Shown in pieces: positions 1 through 7,888 of a stretch of DNA of 19,089 bases. Made by a program: the position numbers and the translations under genes. Below the pieces are notes generated by a model. It saw nothing but the letters and a program-made list of their open reading frames with translations. It ran no database searches and was not told the origin of the DNA. How positions within the stretch are numbered: the first letter of the stretch is position 1; every line of letters starts with the position of its first letter. The stretch is from Dokdonella_A sp039926025 (lineage in GTDB: Bacteria > Pseudomonadota > Gammaproteobacteria > Xanthomonadales > Rhodanobacteraceae). The stretch spans positions 1 through 19,089 of the forward strand of contig JBDSXV010000087.1 of the NCBI GenBank assembly GCA_039926025.1, given 5' to 3'.

Positions 1-24
1 GATGCTTTTTGCGAGGAAAGCATC
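1..24. repeat. Short hairpin at the window edge
   Basis: Positions 1-8 (GATGCTTT) pair perfectly with 17-24 (AAAGCATC) around an 8-nt loop. The stem abuts the REP-like hairpin at 25-38 and may extend beyond the left edge. It probably belongs to the same palindromic element, though this is inferred from position only. Confidence 0.45.
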
Positions 25-38
25 GCGGCTGAAGCCGC
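25..38. repeat. REP-like palindrome
   Basis: GCGGCT-GA-AGCCGC is a perfect 6-bp stem followed by TCCCACAG. The whole reads, in reverse, as the common gammaproteobacterial REP form 'TGTGGGAGCGGCTTCAGCCGCGA' (recalled, not searched). It lies downstream of the stop of the multiheme cytochrome gene, a usual place for REP elements, and it seeds the 16-bp tandem array that overlaps its right arm. Confidence 0.7.
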
Positions 39-178
39 TCCCACAGACAGCCGCTCCCACAGACAGCCGCTCCCACAGACAGCCGCTCCCACAGACAGCT
101 GCTCCCACAGACAGCTGCTCCCACAGACAGTTGTTCCCACAGACAGCTGCTCCTACGGACAGATGCTTCCACAGGAAG
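35..178. repeat. 16-bp tandem repeat array, nine units
   Basis: There are nine head-to-tail copies of CCGCTCCCACAGACAG with exact 16-nt periodicity. Units 1-4 (35-98) are identical. Units 5 and 6 begin CTG, unit 7 begins TTGTT, unit 8 reads CTGCTCCTACGGACAG and unit 9 reads ATGCTTCCACAGGAAG. Unit 1 starts inside the right arm of the REP-like hairpin, so the array looks like slippage amplification of the REP tail. Divergence rises away from the hairpin, which suggests the REP-proximal units are the youngest. There are no spacers, so it is not a CRISPR array. Confidence 0.9.
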
Positions 179-180
179 CA
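164..180 (-). terminator. Small hairpin after the cytochrome gene
   Basis: TGCTTCC (164-170) pairs with GGAAGCA (174-180) over a 3-nt loop, about 25 nt past the stop of the minus-strand cytochrome gene. No U-tract follows on the minus strand, so termination is only a possibility. The hairpin coincides with the most degenerate repeat unit. Confidence 0.3.
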
Positions 181-203
181 ATTCCAGCATTCGCACTCGC
201 CAA

Positions 204-3200
204 CTACTGCGCGCGCGCCTCCTGCTTCACCACCGCCACCTTGCTCGCCTGCGCGACGGGCAGGCGCCAGCCCTGTTCGGGTTCGCCTGCAAGATCCAGG
301 TGCTCGGCGAGGTAGTGCAGGCGTTGCGTGTCTTCGATCGGCGTGCCGTTCGCCTTCGTCGCCGTGCAGTAGCGGTCCTGTTGATAGAACGGCGGGATCG
401 ATTGGTAGTAGAGCGTGGCGCTGACGGTCGCAGGCTGCTGTTTGAGTCCGCGCACCGTGTAGACGAGATGATCGACGCCCGACCCGTTCTGATAATCCGG
501 ATCCTTCGCGGCTTCGCCGTGCGGTCCCACGGCTTCGCCAAGGTTCTCGTCCATTGGGAACGGTTGCGATGAATGCAGTGGCGTGCGATCGCCAAGCGCG
601 GCGGCGATTGCGACACGATCCCCTTCCGGCAGGAATCCATGCGGTTGCAAGCGATTGTCTTTTGGATGGCCATTGATGCCGAGGAAGCTCGTGGTCAATT
701 CGCCTTTCGCGTTGACGATGAGTTCCTGATAGATCTGCGCCTGGTTCTGTTCGGTGATCGTCTCGAAGTGCGGCTGCCAGGCATTGGGCAGGCGCGCGCT
801 GCAATCCTGCTGCCACCAGAACTCGCCGTCGACGGGGCGATCATTTTGATCCACGATCACGCCTTCGTCGTTGCTGCGGCCGGAAGCCCACACCACGTTG
901 CCGCTCGCATCCTCGACCTTGAACTCGATGAAGGCGCGACGGAAGCTCACGCCGGATGGAAATTTGTGACCGGCCCAGTTGTCGACGCTGACGTCGGCGC
1001 TCAGTTCGCTGTGGCTTGCATCCCAGTGCGGCGTGACGCGCAGTTCGGCGGTGTGCTTGGTCGCCTGTTCCTGCATCGCATTCTGCGTGACCTGCAACGG
1101 CGCGACGTTGATGCCGCCGAGGCCCGGGTCCTGCGAACGGATGCCGAGGATGCTCGGGAACTGCTGCGCCATCTCGATGAGGAAGATATTCAAGCCGACC
1201 AGCTGGTGCTGCGCGTAGTGATCACGCTGCGGCAGGTCGATGTCCTTGGGGGGCAGTCGATAGTCCGTCTGCGGATAGTTGCTGTATTCCTCGATCGAGG
1301 CGATCTTGCTGCGGAATGGTTTGCCCGCGGAATCGAGGCTCGGCATATGGCATTGCTGGCAGGTTTGCGGCGTCTTGCCGGGACCCAGCGGCAGCTTCGT
1401 CGAACCCAGGGTGCCGGAGCGGAAATCGCTGAAGACCCATTCGGGGTACGTGGTCTGCTCGTAACGTTTCGGGAAGCAGCGGAATGGATCGGGCGGATTG
1501 GTCTGCGGCACGCACATGGGTTCGGGTTGCTCGTGATCGAGCACGGGCAGATGGATGCTGTGGCAGGAGCCGCACACTTCCGAGGTGAGGATGTCCGCGT
1601 TGTGTTTTGGAATCACGCGCAACGAATTCTGCATCGGCTTGGTCAGCGGATCTTCGAACGGGCCATTGAGATCGTCTGCCGCACCGACCGGAAAGCTGCC
1701 GCTGAAGGTTGCCGCAAAACCGCTGAAGGTCGGGTTGAGACTCTTCTGCTTCTGATGAATGCAGGTATTCCACGGCGCGCTGGCATACTTCGCGGCCTCG
1801 TCGTTGATCGCCAGTTGATGGCAGCTGCTGCAAGAGATGCCGTCGCGCGCGAGTCCGGCATAGCTCGCCATCTGCGCCAGGTGCGGCCACGAGCCATCGT
1901 CGTTGGGGAAGGGCACCGCCTTCGCGTCGTCGCGCAGGAATTGCCCGCAAGAACCGGTCTGCGCGTGCTGGTCGATCGCGCGCTGGCGCTGGCCCATGTT
2001 GCCGTGGCATTGCAGGCAGGTGTCCTGGATCACGTCACGCACGGCGGTTTTTTGTTGCGCCGGCGCGTGCGTGAGATCCGCGTGCAGGATCTGCTCGCTT
2101 TCCAGTTGCGAATAGAAGATCGGATCGCGACCCGCCAATCCCATCGGCGACGTGCTCCATTGCGAATACGGTGCGATGTTCACCGGCTTGCCGTCGCCGT
2201 GATCGCCGAGCGCACCGGGGATGAAGTCGAGCATGTCCAGTTGCAAGCCGGTGCCGTTGGCCTGGTGACAGCCGACGCATTGGGTCGAACTCATGAAGTG
2301 ATCGAGCTTGCCGTGACCCGGGATGAGCACGCTGTCGTAGGTCTGCGATGGCATGTTGACGGGAACGGGCTCGGTCGATGCAGCGGGCGCCGATGCAGCC
2401 GTTGATCCCACCACGGCACCGAATGCGTGCACGTAGTCGACGTCGGGGTTCGTCAATGGCGCGTCCACGGGTTCGAGCGTCGGCGGCGGAATCGCATTCA
2501 ATCGATGATGGTCCGGAACCGCCAGCGTGCTCGATGTCGACATCGGTGGCAGCTGGGTTTCGAACGTCGCCGGATGCCCCGCAATGTTGTTGATCGACAC
2601 GAAGGTGTTGCCCGACACCGTCGAGCCGTGGCAGTTCATGCAGAAGCCCTGGCCACCATCGCCCATGCTGGTGAGCGGATTGCTCGTTGCGGCCGGCCAG
2701 TCGATGACGCCGCCCTTGCCCCACCATCCGGTGAACCAGCCGGTGGCGAAGTTCTTGGAATCGCGAATGAAGAACACCGCGCCGCTGTTTCCCGGCGCCA
2801 TGCAGTCGAAGCAGTCGCCGTTGTATAGCGCTCGCGGCGCGGGCCACATTTCCTTCACCACGATCGCGCCATCGGGAACCTCCGGCGGATGCTCTGGCGC
2901 GCTGCGCTCGTTGGCCGGACGGTTGACGCGCATCCACTCGGCCATCTCGTGCGAGTACCAGACCCGCGCGACCACGTGCGTCGACAGCCCCTTGGACACG
3001 AACGCGCCGTTCTCGAAGCGGGTGGAGAACGGGCCGGTGTCGCGCGCGGTGTCGTCGTGCATCCACTCATAGGCGTCGCCGCGTTGGCGTCGGTAGCAGT
3101 GCTTGTCCATCCATTCGGCGACGATCGGTTCGTACGCGTTGAGACGGATCTGGCCGCCAGCGACGAACGCACCCGGTGCCTTGAGCTTCGCTTCAAGTTG

Positions 3201-3356
3201 CAGGCAGCGCGCAGGATCGGTCGCGACCACCAGCGGGCATTGCGCTTTCGCCGCGCAGGACGATGGCGCGGGCGATGCTGCGCTCGCGGCTGCAACCGGT
3301 ACGGAAAAAAACAATGCGAGCAGCGCGCTACCGCACACCTTCGGCAACCTGATCAT
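204..3356 (-). CDS. Exported multiheme c-type cytochrome with possible P460-like N-terminal domain
   Basis: A 1050-residue protein presumed to carry electrons in the periplasm or at the outer membrane; donor and acceptor are unknown. The start at 3356 is preferred because GGAAGG lies 7 nt upstream and it opens a signal peptide (MIRLPKV, hydrophobic core, AAASA about residue 26). The longer open frame to 3743 has no such support. Six CXXCH haem motifs begin at Cys239, 360, 447, 509, 595 and 666. Residues ~60-245, ending in the first motif (CMNCH), resemble the cytochrome P460 family (DGAIVVKEMWP; motif at the domain's end). A CFDCM at 182-186 is not a haem motif. Residues ~690-1050 lack CXXCH and contain the NWAGHKFPSG...R pattern often found after multiheme domains. 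No oxidase or dehydrogenase gene is adjacent. The multiheme call is firm; the P460 assignment is tentative. Confidence 0.88.
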   Translation of the reverse strand: MIRLPKVCGSALLALFFSVPVAAASAASPAPSSCAAKAQCPLVVATDPARCLQLEAKLKAPGAFVAGGQIRLNAYEPIVAEWMDKHCYRRQRGDAYEWMHDDTARDTGPFSTRFENGAFVSKGLSTHVVARVWYSHEMAEWMRVNRPANERSAPEHPPEVPDGAIVVKEMWPAPRALYNGDCFDCMAPGNSGAVFFIRDSKNFATGWFTGWWGKGGVIDWPAATSNPLTSMGDGGQGFCMNCHGSTVSGNTFVSINNIAGHPATFETQLPPMSTSSTLAVPDHHRLNAIPPPTLEPVDAPLTNPDVDYVHAFGAVVGSTAASAPAASTEPVPVNMPSQTYDSVLIPGHGKLDHFMSSTQCVGCHQANGTGLQLDMLDFIPGALGDHGDGKPVNIAPYSQWSTSPMGLAGRDPIFYSQLESEQILHADLTHAPAQQKTAVRDVIQDTCLQCHGNMGQRQRAIDQHAQTGSCGQFLRDDAKAVPFPNDDGSWPHLAQMASYAGLARDGISCSSCHQLAINDEAAKYASAPWNTCIHQKQKSLNPTFSGFAATFSGSFPVGAADDLNGPFEDPLTKPMQNSLRVIPKHNADILTSEVCGSCHSIHLPVLDHEQPEPMCVPQTNPPDPFRCFPKRYEQTTYPEWVFSDFRSGTLGSTKLPLGPGKTPQTCQQCHMPSLDSAGKPFRSKIASIEEYSNYPQTDYRLPPKDIDLPQRDHYAQHQLVGLNIFLIEMAQQFPSILGIRSQDPGLGGINVAPLQVTQNAMQEQATKHTAELRVTPHWDASHSELSADVSVDNWAGHKFPSGVSFRRAFIEFKVEDASGNVVWASGRSNDEGVIVDQNDRPVDGEFWWQQDCSARLPNAWQPHFETITEQNQAQIYQELIVNAKGELTTSFLGINGHPKDNRLQPHGFLPEGDRVAIAAALGDRTPLHSSQPFPMDENLGEAVGPHGEAAKDPDYQNGSGVDHLVYTVRGLKQQPATVSATLYYQSIPPFYQQDRYCTATKANGTPIEDTQRLHYLAEHLDLAGEPEQGWRLPVAQASKVAVVKQEARAQ

Positions 3357-3720
3357 GTGCGTTCCTTCCGAGAATGGCGACATTGTCGTCGCATGTTCGA
3401 CTGTTTCGGCCAACGCTGCTGGAGGCGATCGAATCGCGCGGGCGCGGAGGGAACGCGCAGATGTAGCCTTGTGCAAGCGGATGGCTTGCCTGGCGCGTTG
3501 GCGCGGTCGTGTAGCGGTCGTCGTAAGGCGACGAACTCGAGAGTCACGAAATCCCCTGCCTGGTGTCGACGCGTCCCCCGCGTCCTCCTGCCTCACGAGT
3601 ACAGTCTTGTACCGGAGATGCCGCAACCTGTAAGGCGTGACAGCTTGTGTCAGTGCGAGCGAGAGGCGTGCGTCCTCCGCGGGAGCGGGGGCAGCCGCGA
3701 TGCTTCCGCGTGTCAAACAT
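3357..3720. other. Non-coding region upstream of the cytochrome gene
   Basis: No gene is supported here. The cytochrome frame stays open to 3743, but the upstream translation is Arg/Ala-rich, low in complexity and lacks a signal or domain. The ribosome binding site of the cytochrome gene lies at about 3364-3369. No convincing promoter was recognised. Confidence 0.5.
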
Positions 3721-3873
3721 CGAGCGACACCATCCCCACCCAACCCTCCCTTTCAAGGGGAGGGCTTGAGAGCGACACCATCTCAGCCCAACCTTCGCTT
3801 TCAAAGGTGGCAAGCTAATTGCCTTGAAGTCCTCCCCTTCAAGGGGAGGATTTAGGTGGGGATGGTGTTCGCT
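3721..3873. repeat. Nested palindromic intergenic repeat (GGGGAGG type)
   Basis: The left arm (3721-3765) runs CGAGCGACACCATCCCCACC and on into a CCCTCCC...GGGGAGGG palindrome. The right arm (about 3828-3873) is its inverse, with a near-perfect stem TCCTCCCCTT / AAGGGGAGGA at 3830-3850 followed by GGTGGGGATGGTGTTCGC. A partial internal copy begins with GAGCGACACCATC at about 3769. The arms form a roughly 45-bp imperfect inverted repeat. Elements of this look are widespread between genes in Xanthomonadales and some alphaproteobacteria (general knowledge). It is probably non-coding and non-autonomous. Confidence 0.8.
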
Positions 3874-3962
3874 GTGTCGCGGCGCAAAACCTTGGCCATT
3901 GCGCCTTGGTGATTGTTCCTGGTTGAGCGCGCCCTCGGCCGCGGTGCTTCAGATTGGAAGAT

Positions 3963-3990
3963 ATCGAGCGACACCGTCCCTCCGAACTCT
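3963..3990. repeat. Solo fragment of the GAGCGACACC repeat
   Basis: ATCGAGCGACACCGTCCCTC matches the beginning of the left arm at 3719-3737 with few changes, but no matching right arm follows. It looks like a decayed or solo copy of the neighbouring palindromic element. The rest of 3874-4095 shows no gene. Confidence 0.6.
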
Positions 3991-4095
3991 CTCATTGCAG
4001 GGAGCGTCGAAGCGGTGCCGCTGCGATGCTCTTCACCCTGACGAATCGAGCTTTCGCGATTGAAGATTGATCATGATCGTTGCGGGAAATGCGTC

Positions 4096-5277
4096 TCAGC
4101 TCGAAGGTGCCTCGCGCCCATCCGCCTCCAAAGACAAACGCGCATACAACTCGTCGACACGTTGCATCAAAACCGGCGCGCTCCACGCAGCAGCATCCTC
4201 TGGGCCGGCTGCCGAGAGTTTGCGTAGCTCGTCCGGCGCACGTAGCAACACGGCAACGTGATCGGCAAACGTGCGCGTGTCCTCTTCGCTGACGCGTGCG
4301 CTGCGTGCGTCAGCGAGTACGGTGGCGCTGCCCATCACCGCAGTCGAGACGATAGGCACGCCCAATGCCATCGCCTCGATCAGCACGAGTCCCTGCGTTT
4401 CGGTACTGGACGCGAACACGAAAAGATCGGCGCTGCGATAACAGTCGAGCAGCTCGGTATGCCGTTTGAGGTTGCCGACGAAGAGCACGTTGGCAACCAG
4501 GCCGAGCGCTTCGGTCACGCCGGCGAGGCGCTTTGCGTCTGGGCCCTCCCCGGCGATCACGAACAGGAGTCGCGGGAAATCGGCAACCAGCAGGCGCATG
4601 ACCTCGAGCAGGAACGCGACATTCTTCTCGATGGCGAGGCGCCCGACCGTCAGCAGCACGTGTGCGTCATCCGCGATACCGTGGACCTGGCGAAAGCGTG
4701 ATCCGTCGCCGCCACGGAATTCTTCGAGGCGAATCCCGGTCGGCACGATCGTCGCCGGTGTCGAGATGCCGTAGGCGTCGAGCACATCGGCCATCTGCTG
4801 CGAGGGGATCAGCAAGTGATCGACCTGGCTGCAGAGACGGCGGGAGAACCCGCGCACCGCATATCTTCCCAGCCGGCTGGGCAACCAGGGCAGGTAGTTC
4901 GCAACGTATTGCTCGAAATACGTGTGGTAGCTTTCCACGGTCGGGCGACCGGTCAATCGCGCCAGACGCACACCCAGTTGATGCGCGCGAAATGGCGTGT
5001 GGATGTGGATGACATCCCAATGCCGCTCGGCCAGTTTCGGAACGAGTGAGCGCATCGCGCTTGCCTTGATCAAACGGTCCTCTGGGTCGAACGCGATGCG
5101 TCGGGAGGGGAGGCGTATCACCTCGAACTCGCGCAGCTCATCGTCGATACCGTAGTCCGGTGCGACGACAGTGACTTCGTGGCCGCTGGCAGTGAGCTCG
5201 CGACAGAACGTCTGGATCGATGTCGACACGCCGTTGACGCGAGGAAAGTAGACGTCTGACAGCATCAGGATCTTCAT
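4096..5277 (-). CDS. GT4-family glycosyltransferase
   Basis: A 393-residue retaining glycosyltransferase of the GT-B fold (GT4), the usual length for the family. The acceptor-side Rossmann half starts MKILMLSDVYFPRVNGVSTS. HIHTPF (91-96) and SYHTYFEQY (116-124) resemble diacylglycerol glucosyltransferases and PimB-like mannosyltransferases. The donor half has VGRLAIEKN (211-219, with Arg213 and Lys218), GEGPD (243-247) and an E-x7-E motif (Glu293 to Glu301). It probably transfers a sugar from a nucleotide donor to a lipid or cell-surface acceptor at the inner membrane; the substrate cannot be read from sequence. GGAG lies 7 nt before the ATG. It is the second gene of a unit, 69 nt after an exported protein of unknown function. 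There is no other glycan gene nearby. Confidence 0.88.
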   Translation of the reverse strand: MKILMLSDVYFPRVNGVSTSIQTFCRELTASGHEVTVVAPDYGIDDELREFEVIRLPSRRIAFDPEDRLIKASAMRSLVPKLAERHWDVIHIHTPFRAHQLGVRLARLTGRPTVESYHTYFEQYVANYLPWLPSRLGRYAVRGFSRRLCSQVDHLLIPSQQMADVLDAYGISTPATIVPTGIRLEEFRGGDGSRFRQVHGIADDAHVLLTVGRLAIEKNVAFLLEVMRLLVADFPRLLFVIAGEGPDAKRLAGVTEALGLVANVLFVGNLKRHTELLDCYRSADLFVFASSTETQGLVLIEAMALGVPIVSTAVMGSATVLADARSARVSEEDTRTFADHVAVLLRAPDELRKLSAAGPEDAAAWSAPVLMQRVDELYARLSLEADGREAPSS

Positions 5278-5296
5278 CGGTGCTCCGGAGTCATGT

Positions 5297-5313
5297 CGCC
5301 GCGGCGCGCGGCG
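5297..5313. repeat. GC-rich hairpin between the exported protein and the glycosyltransferase
   Basis: CGCCGCG (5297-5303) pairs with CGCGGCG (5307-5313) around a 3-nt loop in the 69-nt gap of the two-gene unit. No U-tract follows on the minus strand, so it may modulate transcript processing or simply be a chance GC palindrome. Confidence 0.3.
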
Positions 5314-5346
5314 TCTGAAGTTGCGGGTAGGGCGGTCTTGCTCGGG

Positions 5347-6177
5347 TCAAAGCGTGCACACACCGTCGAGGCGGGCTGCCTTCGCGTCCGCCAGCGACTG
5401 CAAGTCGACCATCGTCGTGCGGGAGTGGGCCGGAAATTGGATGCGCACGTTCAAGCGCTTGCCACTGTGGTCGCGCAGATTCGAGGTGCCCTCGTATTCG
5501 CGAATGGTCCTGGAGTCTGTTGCGTACGCAAAGCGGATTGGTGGAATCGCGAACGCATACCATGCGTCGAGTTGCAGAAGGAAACGACGCACGGGTATTC
5601 CGTCGATCCATTCGTCGTCGACAAGACGGAGGTTGAAGGGGTAGCTTTGCAGTCGACTCGGGAGTAGAAAATCCAGATGCTGCGGGGCTCCCGTCGCGAG
5701 AGCGTCCCAGTGCTCCCGCACGAAGCTGTCAAATCCCGCGTCCACGACGAGGCCAGGTACGGACTTCAGCGAGGCGCTCTTTTCAGGCTGATCTTCGACG
5801 GTGCGGACGAAGACCTCGCGCGATCCTCCGCTACTGTCACGCACGCCTTCCTGATATCCGGTGCGTGCATCGTCGAGAACGAACGAGGGTGCTTGCGCGA
5901 GTCCGGCCGCACGCACGTGTTTCCTGGCGAATGGCCGACCATCCGGGCATTCAAAAAGAACAAACAGTTCGCGCCTGCCCTGGAACTCGCTGATCCAATG
6001 CGACTCCGTGTACAAAACGTGGCCGGACGCGTCGGAGGCCGTTCCCACATAGTGTTCGATGGTCGGGCTGGTGATCGCCGCCGAATGTGCGACAAGTCCA
6101 CTGCCGGACATTTCCAGAATCAGAATCAGCATCGGCAAGCGTCGGCGCTGAATCTCCAGCCAATAGGAATAGGGCAT
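5347..6177 (-). CDS. Exported protein of unknown function
   Basis: I do not recognise the family. The product is 276 residues from the ATG at 6177, chosen because AGGA lies 7 nt upstream. A GTG at 6219 would add 14 residues but has no ribosome binding site. The N-terminus has basic residues (RRRLP), then a hydrophobic run (MLILILEMSGSGLVAHSA), consistent with a signal peptide or short membrane anchor cleaved near residue 33. The rest is soluble, mixed alpha/beta in composition, with many aromatic and charged residues, no Cys pair and no haem motif. A LPSRLQSYPFNLRLVDDEWIDG-type stretch (about 190-210) suggests a beta-rich periplasmic fold. It sits just upstream of the glycosyltransferase on the same strand, so a role in envelope glycan or lipid metabolism is possible but inferred only from position. 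Confidence 0.75.
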   Translation of the reverse strand: MPYSYWLEIQRRRLPMLILILEMSGSGLVAHSAAITSPTIEHYVGTASDASGHVLYTESHWISEFQGRRELFVLFECPDGRPFARKHVRAAGLAQAPSFVLDDARTGYQEGVRDSSGGSREVFVRTVEDQPEKSASLKSVPGLVVDAGFDSFVREHWDALATGAPQHLDFLLPSRLQSYPFNLRLVDDEWIDGIPVRRFLLQLDAWYAFAIPPIRFAYATDSRTIREYEGTSNLRDHSGKRLNVRIQFPAHSRTTMVDLQSLADAKAARLDGVCTL

Positions 6178-6236
6178 GCGCTTCCTGGTCGCCTCTCGGC
6201 ATCGGTAGGAGATCACCACTGACGGACCGTTTCGCC

Positions 6237-6271
6237 AAAAAAAGAAGGCCGCTCTGCCCCGGAGCGACCTT
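6237..6271 (-). terminator. Intrinsic terminator on the minus strand
   Basis: Read on the minus strand, AAGGTCGCTC pairs with GAGCGGCCTT (one mismatch-type wobble) around a GC-rich loop, and is followed by CTTTTTTT (complement of 6237-6243). This is a textbook Rho-independent terminator. It stops transcription entering from positions above 6290 and insulates the exported-protein/glycosyltransferase pair. It does not serve the plus strand, where no T-tract follows. Confidence 0.8.
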
Positions 6272-6294
6272 CAACACTTTGCTCCGACGCTGCT

Positions 6295-6573
6295 TCAAGG
6301 AGAGTTGAGGACAGCGTCTGCCAGCGTAGACGGGGAATGTTTCAGTGATGCGACGCAATCGTCCCGTCTGGCGATTCGCATCGCGATGGTCGATACGAAC
6401 GTTTCCGCTGGATGACACACGTCGCATGTCGCGCTGGCCTGAGAACGCGTGCTGCAGATACCGCTTTTCAGCAACGTGCCTATCGACAGGCAAGCGTCGG
6501 GCAATTTCCACTGGCTGCTGCTCCATGCATTGGCCGACCCATCACGATCGATAGCCCGTGTGGCAGCCAACAT
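6295..6573 (-). CDS. Doubtful small ORF with one CXXCH motif
   Basis: A 92-codon frame that stops 24 nt before the terminator stem at 6237-6271. The terminator needs some minus-strand transcript, and this is the nearest candidate. The product has no signal peptide and no recognised domain. It contains CDVCH (about residues 50-54), which would be a haem-binding motif only if the protein were exported. Ribosome binding is weak (GGAAA about 9 nt upstream), and codon third positions look less GC-biased than in neighbouring genes. It overlaps the probable promoter region of the divergent phosphatase operon. It may be spurious or a decayed gene. Confidence 0.25.
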   Translation of the reverse strand: MLAATRAIDRDGSANAWSSSQWKLPDACLSIGTLLKSGICSTRSQASATCDVCHPAETFVSTIAMRIARRDDCVASLKHSPSTLADAVLNSP

Positions 6574-6647
6574 ATATGACCGTTTCCGTCACACAATTGT
6601 CATATGCGCTGCGCAGGCTGCATGACGCGCCTTCGCGAACTATCCCA

Positions 6648-7877
6648 ATGAATCCGTCAAACAGCGGTACGGCCAGATTCTCTCGACGCATCGAATCTCC
6701 GCGCGCACGCGATCTTGTAACGCAGGCGCCTGCGGTCCCTGCTGTTGCGACCAACGCTGCGGTCGCCGTGCTGTTCAACGAGCACGAACAGCTGTCCAAC
6801 CTTCCGGTGGTGCTGGAGAGCCGGCCGATCGGCATGATCAAGCGCCATCTCTTCATGTCCGAGATGGCCAAGCCGTTTCACCGTGAACTCTACGAGCGCA
6901 GGAGTTGTGACGCCTTCATGGATCGGGAGCCCTTGATCGTCGACGCTTCAACGAGCATCGAGGAAACCCTCAATCTCGTTGTCGCGACGGGTGGCAAGGC
7001 GCTCACCGACGGCTTCCTTATCGTCGAAGACGGCTCCTATCTGGGCGTCGGTTCCGGTCTTGATTTGATGCGCATCGTTGCGGAGCTGCAGGCCGCGAAA
7101 AACCGACAGGTGATGCAGAGCATCGAATACGCGAGCGTGATCCAACGCGCCATGCTGTGGCCGTCGGACGAGGCGCTGCAGAAAGCGGTGCCTGATGCGA
7201 CCATCGTTTGGCAGCCGCGCGATACGGTCGGCGGCGACTTCTATCACTGCGCAGACTATCCGGAAGGATGGTTCTTTTTGCTCGCGGACTGCACGGGGCA
7301 CGGTGTGCCCGGCGCCTTCATGACGCTGATCTCGTCATCCTGGCTGGCCCGAGGGCTGGAGCATCACGGGCCACACGATCCGGCGCGCCTCCTCGCCGAA
7401 CTCAATCGCAGCATCAAACTCTCGCTTGGTCAGCTCGGAAGAACGGATACCAGCAGCGCATCCGATGATGGTCTCGACGCGATCGCCCTGTGGTTCGACC
7501 GTGCCACGCGCGAACTGACGTTCGCGAGCGCTCGAACGCCGCTATACATGATCGGAGAAGAAGAGGAGGTGGAGACGCGGGAAGGCGAACGCATGGGTGT
7601 CGGTTACGTCGATACGCCGATGCTTCACGCCTGGTCGAACCAGAACCTGAAGGTACCCGTCGGCAGCACGCTGTGTATCGCCACGGACGGGATGATCGAC
7701 CAGATCGGCGGACCTCGCCAGATCGCATTCGGAAAGCGACGCTTCCGCGCGGCCATGCTTGCACTGCGAAATCTGAAGACGAAGGAGTTCGCGACCGGAT
7801 TGCTGGATGCACATCGCTCCTATCAATCCACCCACCGACGCCGTGATGATCTTACCGTCATCACGTTTCGTCCTTGA
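6648..7877 (+). CDS. siaA: SiaA-like PP2C/SpoIIE phosphatase with CBS-like sensor domain
   Basis: Serine/threonine phosphatase expected to dephosphorylate the DUF1987 switch protein encoded two genes downstream. From the ATG at 6648 it has 409 residues. GTG 6558 and ATG 6576 are in frame, and none has a clear ribosome binding site, so the start is uncertain. Residues ~75-150 resemble a CBS-type module (RSCDAFMDREPLIVDAS, then DGFLIVEDGSYLGVG). A short helix leads to the phosphatase: RDTVGGDFY (191-199), LADCTGHGVPGAF (212-224), LDAIALWFD (276-284), IATDGMIDQIGG (344-355) and RRDDLTVITF (398-407), which carry the metal-binding aspartates. The GYVDTP...NQ stretch (319-332) is typical of SiaA homologues. 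Pseudomonas SiaA has transmembrane/HAMP sensing; here no membrane segment is visible. First gene of a four-gene operon; the next start is 11 nt downstream. Confidence 0.85.
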   Translation: MNPSNSGTARFSRRIESPRARDLVTQAPAVPAVATNAAVAVLFNEHEQLSNLPVVLESRPIGMIKRHLFMSEMAKPFHRELYERRSCDAFMDREPLIVDASTSIEETLNLVVATGGKALTDGFLIVEDGSYLGVGSGLDLMRIVAELQAAKNRQVMQSIEYASVIQRAMLWPSDEALQKAVPDATIVWQPRDTVGGDFYHCADYPEGWFFLLADCTGHGVPGAFMTLISSSWLARGLEHHGPHDPARLLAELNRSIKLSLGQLGRTDTSSASDDGLDAIALWFDRATRELTFASARTPLYMIGEEEEVETREGERMGVGYVDTPMLHAWSNQNLKVPVGSTLCIATDGMIDQIGGPRQIAFGKRRFRAAMLALRNLKTKEFATGLLDAHRSYQSTHRRRDDLTVITFRP

Positions 7878-7888
7878 GGATGAGTTCG

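Noticed and set aside
35..178. CRISPR array
   Set aside because: The 16-bp units are contiguous with no spacers, and no cas gene is present.
573..2405. 610-codon plus-strand frame
   Set aside because: It lies wholly opposite the multiheme cytochrome gene, whose haem motifs and signal peptide are clear; the translation is Arg/Val/Ala-rich with no domain. A GC-rich shadow.
3357..3743. N-terminal extension of the cytochrome
   Set aside because: It would bury the signal peptide 129 residues in, and the ribosome binding site supports 3356.
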